Origin: Sediminibacterium ginsengisoli
GTDB taxonomy: Bacteria > Bacteroidota > Bacteroidia > Chitinophagales > Chitinophagaceae
Assembly (NCBI RefSeq): GCF_900167075.1
Contig: NZ_FUWH01000001.1
Location: 62,001-126,000 of the forward strand
Reading direction: 5' to 3'
DNA: 64,000 bases
The position numbers were made by a program, and so were the translations under genes. Shown here piece by piece: positions 26,446-34,182 of this stretch; position 1 is the first letter of the stretch, and each line of letters begins with the position of its first letter. The notes under the pieces are model-generated. The model did no database searches and was not told the DNA's origin. It saw only the letters and a program-made list of their open reading frames with translations.

Positions 26446-26480
26446 AAACTGCGCCAGGTAATCAAATACCGGCGCAGTTT
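26446..26480 (-). terminator. Intrinsic terminator after the DHS-like gene
   Basis: AAACTGCGCC pairs with GGCGCAGTTT, with an additional inner GGTA/TACC helix. On the minus strand it is followed by TTCTTATC, giving a run of five T residues. Confidence 0.85.
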
Positions 26481-26503
26481 CGGAAAGAGTTGTCAATATG
26501 TTA

Positions 26504-27478
26504 TTACCAGCCCAGCAGGTAAGCGAAGATCAGCGGCGCAACAATCGTGGCGTCGCTTTCAACGATGTATTTGGGAGTGTTGATGTCCAGCTTGCCCCAG
26601 GTGATCTTTTCATTCGGAACGGCGCCTGAATAAGAACCGTAGGAAGTGGTTGAGTCACTGATCTGGCAGAAATAGCTCCAGAACGGCACATCATGCCATT
26701 CCAGGTCCTGGTACATCATCGGCACCACGCAGATCGGGAAATCACCGGCAATACCGCCGCCGATCTGGAAGAATCCGACACCTTTACCTGCGCTGTTGTT
26801 ACGGTACCATTCGGTTAACCATACCATGTATTCGATACCGCTTTTTACCGTGCTTGCCTTCAGTTCGTTCTTGATCACATAGCTGGCAAAAATGTTACCG
26901 GTAGTGCTGTCTTCCCAGCCCGGAACCACGATCGGCAGGTTCTTTTCAGCGGCAGCTACGATCCAGCTGTTCTTCGGGTCGATCTCATAGTATTGTTCCA
27001 GCTCACCGCTCAGTACGGTTTTATACAGAAATTCATGCGGGAAATACCTTTCACCTGCGGCTTCAGCGTCTTTCCACTGTTTTACCAGGTGTTTCTGTAA
27101 CCGGCGGAATGCTTCTTCCTCCGGGATACAGGTATCGGTTACCCTGTTATAATGATTTTCGAGGAGATCCCATTCGTCCTGGGGAGTCAGATCACGATAG
27201 TTGGGAACACGTTTATAATGACTGTGGGCCACCAGGTTCATCACATCTTCTTCCAGGTTGGCGCCGGTACAGCTGATGATGGCGATTTTATCCTGACGGA
27301 TCATTTCAGCCAGGCTGATGCCCAGTTCTGCCGTACTCATGGCGCCGGCAAGGCTTACCAGCATTTTACCACCTTCGAGCAAATGGGTCTCATAGCCTTT
27401 TGCAGCGTCTACCAGTGCCGCCGCATTGAAATGGCGGTAATGATGTTCTATGAATTGCGAAACGGGTCCTTTATTCAT
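26504..27478 (-). CDS. Deoxyhypusine-synthase-like enzyme
   Basis: This 324-residue protein is of the deoxyhypusine synthase fold (LVSLAGAMSTAELG, ISCTGANLEEDV for NAD binding, FFQIGGGIAGDFPI). The active-site lysine that forms the enzyme intermediate in eukaryotic DHS is retained in ITWGK (K296). Bacteria lack eIF5A, so the bacterial members more probably transfer an aminobutyl group to a small polyamine, as in homospermidine synthesis; this is inference. It is a single-gene unit with its own promoter box and terminator. Confidence 0.88.
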   Translation of the reverse strand: MNKGPVSQFIEHHYRHFNAAALVDAAKGYETHLLEGGKMLVSLAGAMSTAELGISLAEMIRQDKIAIISCTGANLEEDVMNLVAHSHYKRVPNYRDLTPQDEWDLLENHYNRVTDTCIPEEEAFRRLQKHLVKQWKDAEAAGERYFPHEFLYKTVLSGELEQYYEIDPKNSWIVAAAEKNLPIVVPGWEDSTTGNIFASYVIKNELKASTVKSGIEYMVWLTEWYRNNSAGKGVGFFQIGGGIAGDFPICVVPMMYQDLEWHDVPFWSYFCQISDSTTSYGSYSGAVPNEKITWGKLDINTPKYIVESDATIVAPLIFAYLLGW

Positions 27479-27497
27479 TGTTTCTTGTTTTAAGGCG

Positions 27498-27505
27498 CAA
27501 AAGTA
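27498..27505 (-). promoter_or_regulatory. -7 promoter box of the DHS-like gene
   Basis: On the minus strand TACTTTTG matches TAnnTTTG, 20 bp before the ATG. No clear -33 element is seen. Confidence 0.5.
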
Positions 27506-27576
27506 ATTTTTTTGCCCGGTTTTACGTTGTTACGCTTTTTCAAGTCGTATTTTCGTTCATAGTGTAACCCCTACGC

Positions 27577-28767
27577 ATGAAACTTTTATTTGCCAACATC
27601 AGGATCGGTAACCGGAACATTCCTTTCCCTGTACTGCTCTGGTTCCTGCTTGCTATTTTTGCCGCTGTTGCAGAGATCAGCCGTGGTGCCGGCGATATCA
27701 ATAACTTCCTCATATTCAGGAATGTTTTCTGGCATACGTTCAACCGGGAGAATCTTTACCTTCCTTATCCGGAATTATATTTCGATACCAATCACTACGG
27801 CCCGGTTTTCAGTGTTCTCATCGCCCCGTTTGCACTGATGCCCATTGCCATCGGCTGCTTTCTCTGGTGCATGCTCAACGCGTGGATCCTGTACTATGCC
27901 ATTTCAAAACTACCCCTTACCAGGCAGCAGCAACTCGGGATCCTCCTGATCACGGCCGTGGAAATGATGACTTCCATTCACAATGTTCAGTTCAATCCCA
28001 TGCTGGCGGGCTGGATCATCCTATCCTATGTACTCACACAGAAAAAACAATACCTCTGGGCCACGTTTTTCATCGCCGCAGGCATGTATGTGAAGCTCTA
28101 TGGCATTATCGGCCTTGCCTTTTTCTGGTTCTGCGATAACAAACCCAGATTTGTACTGTACTTTATCGGCTGGGTTATTGTTCTTTTCTGTCTCCCCATG
28201 CTGATCTCGTCTCCTGAATTCATTATCCAGAGTTATAAGGACTGGTACCAGTCGCTTGTAGAAAAGAATGCTTCCAATGTAGACCTCACGGCAGGAAGCG
28301 GTATGCAGGATATTTCGCTGGCAGGTATGATCCGGCGTATTTTCGGACTCAAACACATGCCCGGGCTCCCCATACTGATTCCCGCGGCTATACTCTACCT
28401 GTTGCCATTCTTACGCATTTCCCAGTTCAGGGAAATAGGTTTCAGGCTTTCTTACCTGGCGCTCGCGCTCATAGGCGTAGTCATTTTCAGCTCTTCGGCC
28501 GAATCGCCTACCTATGTGATTGCGGTTGCCGGAGCCGCTATCTGGTATGTAATACAGGATGATCTGACATTCAAGCCCTGGGTATTCATTCTCATACTTT
28601 TATTCATCCTTACCATATTTTCACCCACCGACATTGTACCCCGCTATATCAGGGAACATTTCGTTGTAAAATACTCGCTGAAAGCATTGCCTTGTTTCAT
28701 CGTATGGTGTGTGCTGATTGTTCAGTTGTTAAAAAAGGATTTCAGGATCCGGACTAAAGCCCTATGA
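27577..28767 (+). CDS. GT87-type (DUF2029) membrane glycosyltransferase
   Basis: This 396-residue polytopic protein has about ten hydrophobic segments. An acidic loop after the first helix (AGDINNFLIFRN) and YFDTNHYGPVFSVL match the DUF2029/GT87 family of polyprenyl-phosphate-sugar-dependent mannosyl or arabinosyl transferases. It overlaps the following GT2 gene by ATGA (4 bp). That next gene would make the lipid-linked sugar donor, so the two form a coherent pathway at the inner membrane. Confidence 0.82.
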   Translation: MKLLFANIRIGNRNIPFPVLLWFLLAIFAAVAEISRGAGDINNFLIFRNVFWHTFNRENLYLPYPELYFDTNHYGPVFSVLIAPFALMPIAIGCFLWCMLNAWILYYAISKLPLTRQQQLGILLITAVEMMTSIHNVQFNPMLAGWIILSYVLTQKKQYLWATFFIAAGMYVKLYGIIGLAFFWFCDNKPRFVLYFIGWVIVLFCLPMLISSPEFIIQSYKDWYQSLVEKNASNVDLTAGSGMQDISLAGMIRRIFGLKHMPGLPILIPAAILYLLPFLRISQFREIGFRLSYLALALIGVVIFSSSAESPTYVIAVAGAAIWYVIQDDLTFKPWVFILILLFILTIFSPTDIVPRYIREHFVVKYSLKALPCFIVWCVLIVQLLKKDFRIRTKAL

Positions 28768-29690
28768 AAAGAAAGGTAGCCATTGTAATACCGGTATGCA
28801 ACGAACAGGATAATATACCTGTGATACTGCCTGCATTACGGCAGGTGATGGATCAGACAGGCTATCCGTATTCCGTTACTTTTATAGATGATGGAAGCTC
28901 CGATAACACGCTGGAAGTACTGAAAACGGAAGCCGCGAAATACAACAATGTATTTTATATAGGCCTGTCGCGCAATTTCGGCCACCAGAACGCGCTGAAA
29001 GCCGGGATAGATCTTGCGGAAGGCGATTGTACCATTATGATGGATGGCGACATGCAGCACCCGCCCGATCTCCTGCCGGAATTACTGAAACGCTGGGAAG
29101 AAGGTTATGATATCGTTTACACCATCCGCCGCGATCATGAAGAACTGCCACTGATGAAACGTAAAACATCCAATATGTTCTACGACCTTATCAACAACCT
29201 GTCTGATATTGAACTGGAACAGGGTACTGCAGATTTCAGGCTGATGGATGGCAGGGTGATAGAAGTGTTCCGTGCATTCAAGGAAACAGATCTGTTCCTG
29301 CGCGGTCTCGTAAAATGGATGGGCTTCCGCCAGATCGGTATCGAATATGATCCGGCAATGCGCACACAGGGCAAGTCGAAATACACCATGAAGAAAATGA
29401 TCCGTTTTGCTTTGCAGGGGATTACATCATTCAGCACAAGGCCGTTGTATATAGCAGCATACCTTGGTTTCGTATTTTCACTGCTTTCCCTCCTGTACAT
29501 ACCTTATATCATTTACAGTTATTATTTCGGACATACGATCTCCGGCTGGGCATCGATTGTGGCTACGATCGTGTTCTTTGGTGGCCTGCAGCTGATGATC
29601 CTCGGCATCATTGGTATGTACCTGGGTAAACTATTCATACAGGGCAAGCAAAGGCCCCATTATATTATCCGGGAAACAAACATGTCATGA
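28764..29690 (+). CDS. Polyprenyl-phosphate glycosyltransferase (GT2, DPM/GtrB type)
   Basis: This 308-residue protein has an N-terminal GT2 domain (VAIVIPVCNEQDNIP, TFIDDGSSDNT, MMDGDMQHPPDL), and two C-terminal transmembrane helices (~230-300). This is the layout of dolichol/undecaprenyl-phosphate sugar synthases such as GtrB and ArnC. MRTQGKSKYTMKKM is the conserved basic stretch before the first helix. It overlaps both neighbours by 4 bp, forming a tight three-gene operon with the GT87 transferase and the deacetylase. Confidence 0.9.
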   Translation: MKRKVAIVIPVCNEQDNIPVILPALRQVMDQTGYPYSVTFIDDGSSDNTLEVLKTEAAKYNNVFYIGLSRNFGHQNALKAGIDLAEGDCTIMMDGDMQHPPDLLPELLKRWEEGYDIVYTIRRDHEELPLMKRKTSNMFYDLINNLSDIELEQGTADFRLMDGRVIEVFRAFKETDLFLRGLVKWMGFRQIGIEYDPAMRTQGKSKYTMKKMIRFALQGITSFSTRPLYIAAYLGFVFSLLSLLYIPYIIYSYYFGHTISGWASIVATIVFFGGLQLMILGIIGMYLGKLFIQGKQRPHYIIRETNMS

Positions 29691-30466
29691 AGGAAAGAGC
29701 GATACTGCTGAGCTTCGATGTGGAAGAATTTGATATGCCGCTCGAATACCGGTTCGATATTCCGCCGGCAGAACAGATGCGGGTGGGGAAACTGGGCCTT
29801 GATGCGATAAGGACTGTGCTGGAAAAACATACAGTACCCGCCACGCTGTTCACTACCGCCAATTTTGCCATGCAGTATCCGGATGATATGCGGCAACTGG
29901 CCCAGGCACATGAGATCGCCTCACATACTTTTTATCATTCCGATTTCAAAGATGAACATCTGCTGCAATCAAGGCAGAAGCTCGAAGAGATCACCGGCGT
30001 TCCGGTTACCGGCCTCCGTATGCCCCGTATGCGGCCCGTAGCTATGGAAGAAGTAAAGAAGGCGGGTTACAGGTATGATTCGTCGATCAACCCGACCTGG
30101 TTACCCGGGCGCTATAATAATTTCCATTTGCCAAGAACGGTTTATTATGAAGAGGGTATGATGCGCATCCCGGCTTCGGTATCACCCGGTATCCGTTTCC
30201 CCCTGTTCTGGCTCAGCTTTAAGAACCTCCCTTATGCGGTGTTTAAAATGCTGACCCTGCAAACCCTGAGAAAAGATGGCTATGTATGCCTGTATTTTCA
30301 TCCCTGGGAATTTACTGATATTGCTGCTTATGGTTTGCCCGCCTATACAAGACGACTGGCAGGAGAACCTTTGCTGAACAGGCTGGACAGGCTGATCACG
30401 GATCTGAAAAAAGAAGGCAATTTCATTACAACAGCGTCTTTTGCAGCAAAAAGAGCCCCGTTGTAA
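29687..30466 (+). CDS. Polysaccharide deacetylase (CE4)
   Basis: This 259-residue NodB-homology enzyme hydrolyses N- or O-acetyl groups from sugars. It has the LLSFDVEEFDMP metal/catalytic Asp region, EIASHTFYH with the HxxxH zinc motif, the RMPRMRP motif and the C-terminal CLYFHPWEF. It is cytoplasmic by sequence (no signal peptide), consistent with deacetylation of a lipid-linked sugar. It is last in the operon and its stop codon lies in the loop of a hairpin that functions as a terminator on the opposite strand. Confidence 0.9.
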   Translation: MKERAILLSFDVEEFDMPLEYRFDIPPAEQMRVGKLGLDAIRTVLEKHTVPATLFTTANFAMQYPDDMRQLAQAHEIASHTFYHSDFKDEHLLQSRQKLEEITGVPVTGLRMPRMRPVAMEEVKKAGYRYDSSINPTWLPGRYNNFHLPRTVYYEEGMMRIPASVSPGIRFPLFWLSFKNLPYAVFKMLTLQTLRKDGYVCLYFHPWEFTDIAAYGLPAYTRRLAGEPLLNRLDRLITDLKKEGNFITTASFAAKRAPL

Positions 30467-30476
30467 AACGGGGCTC
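30453..30476 (-). terminator. Intrinsic terminator of the TPP-riboswitch transcript
   Basis: The 10-bp perfect stem GAGCCCCGTT/AACGGGGCTC has a 4-nt loop. On the minus strand it is followed by TTTTTGC; on the plus strand only CGGAACTT follows, so the polarity favours the minus strand. It begins about 9 nt after the riboswitch aptamer ends, and also covers the stop codon of the plus-strand deacetylase gene. Confidence 0.85.
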
Positions 30477-30485
30477 CGGAACTTA

Positions 30486-30564
30486 TTGTGTTTCTCTTCG
30501 CTGGCATTATCCAGATCAGATATTTGGCGTTTAATCTCAGGTATGAAACCACCGCCGTTCACAA
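30486..30564 (-). ncRNA. TPP riboswitch aptamer (thi-box), orphan
   Basis: Read on the minus strand, the two invariant TPP-binding segments are present: CTGAGA (30540-30535) and CTGATCTGGATAATGCC with AGCG (30519-30499). The helices close around them. P1 is TTGTG/CACAA, P2 GGCG/CGCC, P3 a short GGT/ACC stem, P4 TCT/AGA and P5 CTGG/CCAG. An intrinsic terminator follows directly, as in a transcription-attenuating riboswitch. The P2 5' strand (AACGGCGG) could pair imperfectly with the terminator arm CCCCGTT as an antiterminator. No thiamine gene lies downstream on this strand. Confidence 0.88.
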
Positions 30565-30728
30565 ATGTTCTTGAATAATATACTACCAAACTCATGCCGC
30601 ATCAGACACAGGCTGAAACAGCGCCCTGCGGTGGAAATGCTTACACGATCCTGGTTCTGCATGAGGATTATCCTATACAAACTGCTGAAAAAATAACACA
30701 GGTGTGGAAAGAGCGGACTGTTAAAAAC

Positions 30729-30744
30729 ACTAACATTTGTTAGT
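30729..30744. promoter_or_regulatory. Inverted repeat, probable repressor operator of paaA
   Basis: ACTAACA, a 2-bp spacer TT and TGTTAGT form a perfect 16-bp palindrome. It covers the -33 region of the paaA promoter, whose -7 box starts 17 bp further on. Size and placement fit a TetR-type repressor site; the regulator is not encoded in this window. Confidence 0.65.
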
Positions 30745-30760
30745 ATGGCTATTCTTTTCG

Positions 30761-30768
30761 TATTTTTG
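30761..30768 (+). promoter_or_regulatory. -7 promoter box of the paaABCD operon
   Basis: TATTTTTG matches TAnnTTTG, 18 bp before the paaA ATG. A TTTG at 30736-30739, inside the palindrome, stands 21 bp upstream as a -33 element. Confidence 0.65.
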
Positions 30769-30785
30769 GAAACCAAGTAACGGAT

Positions 30786-31730
30786 ATGGAAAAGGATTTT
30801 GAAAAAATATTCCAGGATAAGATAGACCGTGAGGTCCGGATTGAGCCGCGCGACTGGATGCCGGAGAAATACCGCCAGACGCTGATCCGCCAGATCAGTC
30901 AGCATGCGCATAGCGAGATTGTGGGTATGTTGCCTGAAGGTAACTGGATCACGCGCGCACCAAATCTTCGCCGTAAAGCCATCCTGCTGGCTAAAGTGCA
31001 GGATGAAGCCGGGCATGGCCTCTATCTTTATTCTGCTGCGGAAACCCTGGGTATCAGTCGTGATGAAATGTATCACCAGCTGCATACCGGTAAAGCAAAA
31101 TATTCGTCCATATTCAATTACCCTACTTTAAGCTGGGCAGATATGGGGGCAATCGGCTGGCTGGTGGATGGCGCCGCTATTATGAACCAGGTGCCGCTCT
31201 GCCGTACCAGTTTTGGTCCATATGCAAGGGCAATGGTACGTGTGTGTAAAGAAGAGAGTTTTCACCAGCGCCAGGGTTTCGAGATCCTGCTTACGTTGAG
31301 CCGGGGCAATGAAGCACAGAAGAAAATGGCGCAGGATTCAATAGACCGCTGGTGGTGGCCGAGCATCATGATGTTTGGTCCGAAAGACGATGAAAGCCCG
31401 AACACACAGCTCAGCATGAAATGGAAGATCAAGAGGTTCACGAATGATGAACTGCGCCAGAAATTTGTTGATGTGTGTGCAGAGCAGATCAAGATCCTCG
31501 GCCTTACTATTCCCGATCCCGAACTGAAATGGAACGAAGAGCGCGGCCACTATGATTTTGGCCCGATCAACTGGGATGAATTCTGGCAGGTGGTACAAGG
31601 TAATGGCCCCTGCAACAAAGAAAGACTGGAAGCCCGCAGGAAAGCGTGGGATGACGGCGCCTGGGTAAGGGAAGCTGCATCTGCATATGCGGCAAAAAGA
31701 AAAAATGATACAACGGAAGCCGCGGCCTGA
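30786..31730 (+). CDS. paaA: 1,2-phenylacetyl-CoA epoxidase subunit PaaA
   Basis: This 314-residue catalytic subunit of the diiron monooxygenase converts phenylacetyl-CoA to its ring 1,2-epoxide. Diiron-ligand motifs are visible in [15 protein letters not shown] and [13 protein letters not shown]; the [16 protein letters not shown] helix and [11 protein letters not shown] are also characteristic. The length matches E. coli PaaA. It is first in the order paaA-B-C-D and has a palindrome-covered promoter, so it is probably induced by phenylacetyl-CoA. Confidence 0.96.
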   Translation: MEKDFEKIFQDKIDREVRIEPRDWMPEKYRQTLIRQISQHAHSEIVGMLPEGNWITRAPNLRRKAILLAKVQDEAGHGLYLYSAAETLGISRDEMYHQLHTGKAKYSSIFNYPTLSWADMGAIGWLVDGAAIMNQVPLCRTSFGPYARAMVRVCKEESFHQRQGFEILLTLSRGNEAQKKMAQDSIDRWWWPSIMMFGPKDDESPNTQLSMKWKIKRFTNDELRQKFVDVCAEQIKILGLTIPDPELKWNEERGHYDFGPINWDEFWQVVQGNGPCNKERLEARRKAWDDGAWVREAASAYAAKRKNDTTEAAA

Positions 31731-31744
31731 GCGGTTCTTTAATA

Positions 31745-32113
31745 ATGCAAACTATGCTAAGGAAATTTTATTACGGAGATTACGGCGAATCAAAGAACGG
31801 CGCAGCTGATATCAGCACTTCCGGCGAACAGAAAAAGGAATGGCCTTTATGGGAAGTATTCATCAGGAGCCGCCAGGGACTGGATCATAAGCATGCAGGC
31901 AGCCTGCATGCAGCAGATGCACGTATGGCCGTTGAAAATGCAAGGGATGTTTATACCCGCCGTATGGAAGGTGTAAGCATCTGGGTAGTGGAAAGCAAGT
32001 ACATTCATGCAAGCAATCCGGACGAAGCCGCTGAATTCTATGATCCGGCAAATGATAAAGCATATCGTCATCCTACCTTCTACGATCTGCCCGACGAATT
32101 AAAACATATGTAG
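31745..32113 (+). CDS. paaB: 1,2-phenylacetyl-CoA epoxidase subunit PaaB
   Basis: This 122-residue small subunit bridges PaaAC dimers. WPLWEVFIRSRQGLDHKHAG, SLHAADARMA and the terminal YRHPTFYDLPDELKHM align well with PaaB. Compared with the ~95-residue E. coli protein it has about 27 extra N-terminal residues (LRKFYYGDYGESKNG...), with no alternative start codon close to the conserved domain. It follows paaA by 14 bp. Confidence 0.93.
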   Translation: MQTMLRKFYYGDYGESKNGAADISTSGEQKKEWPLWEVFIRSRQGLDHKHAGSLHAADARMAVENARDVYTRRMEGVSIWVVESKYIHASNPDEAAEFYDPANDKAYRHPTFYDLPDELKHM

Positions 32114-32148
32114 TATCCGGCCCGCCAGCCAAACAAATCATTGCAGGA

Positions 32149-32901
32149 ATGCTTTCTCCCAAAATAAAATACCTGTTATACCTCGCAGATAACGCGCTCA
32201 TCCTGGGCCACAGGAACAGTGAGTGGTGCGGGCATGGACCGATACTGGAACAGGATATCGCTGTGACCAATATTTCACTGGATCTCGTAGGACAGGCACG
32301 TAATTTTTACCAGTATGCGGCATCCGAAATCGGTAATAATACCACAGAAGACAGCCTCGCCTATCTGCGTGATGTACGCGAATTTAAAAACTGCCTGATC
32401 ACAGAACTGCCTAACGGCGACTGGGGCCAGACCATACTACGTCAGTTCTTTTTCAGTACCTATCAATACTTCCTTTATACAGCGCTGAAAGACTGTAATG
32501 ATGAACAGCTCGCTGCAATCGCAGAAAAATCGCTGAAAGAAGTTACCTATCATGTACGCTGGAGCAGCGAATGGGTGATCAGGTTGGGCGATGGCACAGC
32601 AGAAAGCCACCAGCGCATGCTAACTGCCCTTGACAATCTCTGGAATTATACCGGAGAAATGCTGATTCCTTCAGCGTATGAAAAAGAAATAAATGAAGCT
32701 CTTGCTATAAAAGGAGCAGACAGCCTTGCAGAAAAATGGAACCGGAAAATAAAGGAAGTACTTGAAGAAGCGACACTCCCGGTTCCGCAGTCGGCCTGGT
32801 CGCAGCAGGGCGGAAAAGAAGGAATGCATACCGAACATTTAGGATATATCCTCGCCGAGATGCAATTTCTGCAGAGAGCTTATCCCGGTGTGGAATGGTA
32901 A
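32149..32901 (+). CDS. paaC: 1,2-phenylacetyl-CoA epoxidase subunit PaaC
   Basis: This 250-residue structural partner of PaaA has a ferritin-like fold. The recognisable stretches are YLADNALILGHRNSEWCGHGP, ISLDLVGQARNFYQYA, ELPNGDWGQTILRQF and YHVRWSSEWVIRLGDGT. The fold is like PaaA but the catalytic iron site is degenerate in this family. It lies 35 bp after paaB. The C-terminus (HTEHLGYILAEMQFLQRAYPG) is intact. Confidence 0.94.
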   Translation: MLSPKIKYLLYLADNALILGHRNSEWCGHGPILEQDIAVTNISLDLVGQARNFYQYAASEIGNNTTEDSLAYLRDVREFKNCLITELPNGDWGQTILRQFFFSTYQYFLYTALKDCNDEQLAAIAEKSLKEVTYHVRWSSEWVIRLGDGTAESHQRMLTALDNLWNYTGEMLIPSAYEKEINEALAIKGADSLAEKWNRKIKEVLEEATLPVPQSAWSQQGGKEGMHTEHLGYILAEMQFLQRAYPGVEW

Positions 32902-32917
32902 TAGTTTATCTTTAGAG

Positions 32918-33433
32918 ATGCAGGTTGCAGAAAACGATATTGTCAGAAAAGTCCGTGCATTGCTCGAAACAGTATGTGATCCGGAAATCCCCGTACTTAC
33001 TATAACAGATCTGGGGATTGTAAGAGCTGTACATGTAACGGACGATAAAGAATCTCCCGATATAGAAATTGTGATCACGCCAACCTACAGCGGCTGCCCG
33101 GCCATGGATGTGATCAGTATGCAGATCCGCATGGTACTGCTGGAAGCAGGTTTCAAAAATATCAAAATAACACAGGTGCTTTCTCCGGCCTGGACCACCG
33201 ACTGGATGTCTGAAGCCGGAAGGCAGAAACTGAAAGCCTATGGAATTGCACCGCCCGCTTCCACGCAATCGGTCTGCACACCCGATGCATTCCAGGCAGA
33301 AGAAGCCGTGCAATGTCCGCAGTGCAACTCCTACAATACAAAACTGATCTCAAGGTTCGGAAGCACTGCCTGCAAATCGTTATACCAGTGCAACGATTGC
33401 AAAGAACCTTTCGATTATTTCAAGTGCCATTAA
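32918..33433 (+). CDS. paaD: Phenylacetate degradation protein PaaD (PaaJ)
   Basis: This 171-residue protein has an N-terminal MIP18/DUF59 domain (VCDPEIPVLTITDLGIVRAV) and a C-terminal zinc-ribbon-like module with CPQCNSYNT and CNDCKEPF. It is needed for maturation, probably iron delivery, of the PaaABC epoxidase. The ATG at 32918 was chosen; a GTG 30 bp earlier would overlap paaC and adds nothing conserved. The last 4 bp overlap the convergent lipoprotein gene. No paaE reductase follows, unlike most paa operons. Confidence 0.92.
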   Translation: MQVAENDIVRKVRALLETVCDPEIPVLTITDLGIVRAVHVTDDKESPDIEIVITPTYSGCPAMDVISMQIRMVLLEAGFKNIKITQVLSPAWTTDWMSEAGRQKLKAYGIAPPASTQSVCTPDAFQAEEAVQCPQCNSYNTKLISRFGSTACKSLYQCNDCKEPFDYFKCH

Positions 33434-34092
33434 CGGTAGCTGAATAATGCAGCAAACTTAACGGCATTGTCTGTAGCTATAGTAGTAAGGTCATCACGAT
33501 TGGTGCCGAAAGAAGGCTGTTTTGCAAAATAAATATTGTCTGCCTCCTGTCTGGAATGCGGTATCGAAATGCTGATGCTGCGTTTTACCTGTTCCAGCTG
33601 ATCGCAGATGAGCCAGTCGGTAGCGAATATCGCATTATAGGAAATGTCTTTTACCTTACGTCCGTCAGGATATTGTTTATCGCTGATATCCGCCCGTTCA
33701 AAGCCGCCCATGCAATCGGTAAGAATGATCAGGACAGAACTGTTATAACGCTCCTTTAAAGATTGTATCGCATGATTGTTTCCCTTGTGCAACTGCTTTT
33801 TCAAGTCGCTGTCGGCAAGTGAATCGATCAATACTGTCCTGAACAATGTGGCCTGCAGCTGTTTGCGAACGAGTCTTACATAATCGTTTTTGGTGTTGCC
33901 GATAACACGCATTCCTTTTTTCTTGCGCCAGCCCGTCATTTCAACATCGGCTGCATCTACCAGTATCACCGGTGAAGTAGACTGAACAAGCAGTACAGGT
34001 TGCGGCGGCTCCTGTTTTTTAAAACCGACAGATACCACACCGCAAGAGCTGAAGAACAGGATGCAGCATAAAAACGTAATGATTTTTATCAT
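33430..34092 (-). CDS. Lipoprotein of unknown function
   Basis: This 220-residue protein has a lipoprotein signal (FFSSC lipobox, Cys about 17), so it is anchored to a membrane and faces the periplasm or surface. The mature part contains YNSSVLIILTDCMGGFE and a basic KKKGMRVIG stretch. I do not recognise a family. It converges on paaD with a 4-bp overlap and separates paaABCD from paaG, so it looks inserted with respect to the catabolic genes. It has no visible link to phenylacetate. Confidence 0.6.
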   Translation of the reverse strand: MIKIITFLCCILFFSSCGVVSVGFKKQEPPQPVLLVQSTSPVILVDAADVEMTGWRKKKGMRVIGNTKNDYVRLVRKQLQATLFRTVLIDSLADSDLKKQLHKGNNHAIQSLKERYNSSVLIILTDCMGGFERADISDKQYPDGRKVKDISYNAIFATDWLICDQLEQVKRSISISIPHSRQEADNIYFAKQPSFGTNRDDLTTIATDNAVKFAALFSYR

Positions 34093-34113
34093 AAGCCAGG
34101 CGTTTATAAATTG

Positions 34114-34121
34114 TATTTTTG
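34114..34121 (+). promoter_or_regulatory. -7 promoter box of the paaG-paaI unit
   Basis: TATTTTTG matches TAnnTTTG and leaves a leader of about 55 nt that contains a perfect 12-bp palindrome GCTGCCGGCAGC (34139-34150). This gives paaG-paaI a transcription start separate from paaABCD. Confidence 0.5.
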
Positions 34122-34182
34122 TGAAGATAACGGTTGCCGCTGCCGGCAGCCTGTATAAATAGACGAACGCAAAAAATACGGT

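Noticed and set aside
30182..30595. 137-codon minus-strand frame overlapping the deacetylase gene and the TPP aptamer
   Set aside because: It runs through the riboswitch and terminator hairpin and is antisense to a conserved gene; Cys/Arg-rich shadow composition.
30537..31085. 182-codon minus-strand frame over paaA
   Set aside because: Antisense to highly conserved PaaA coding sequence and overlaps the riboswitch; not a real gene.
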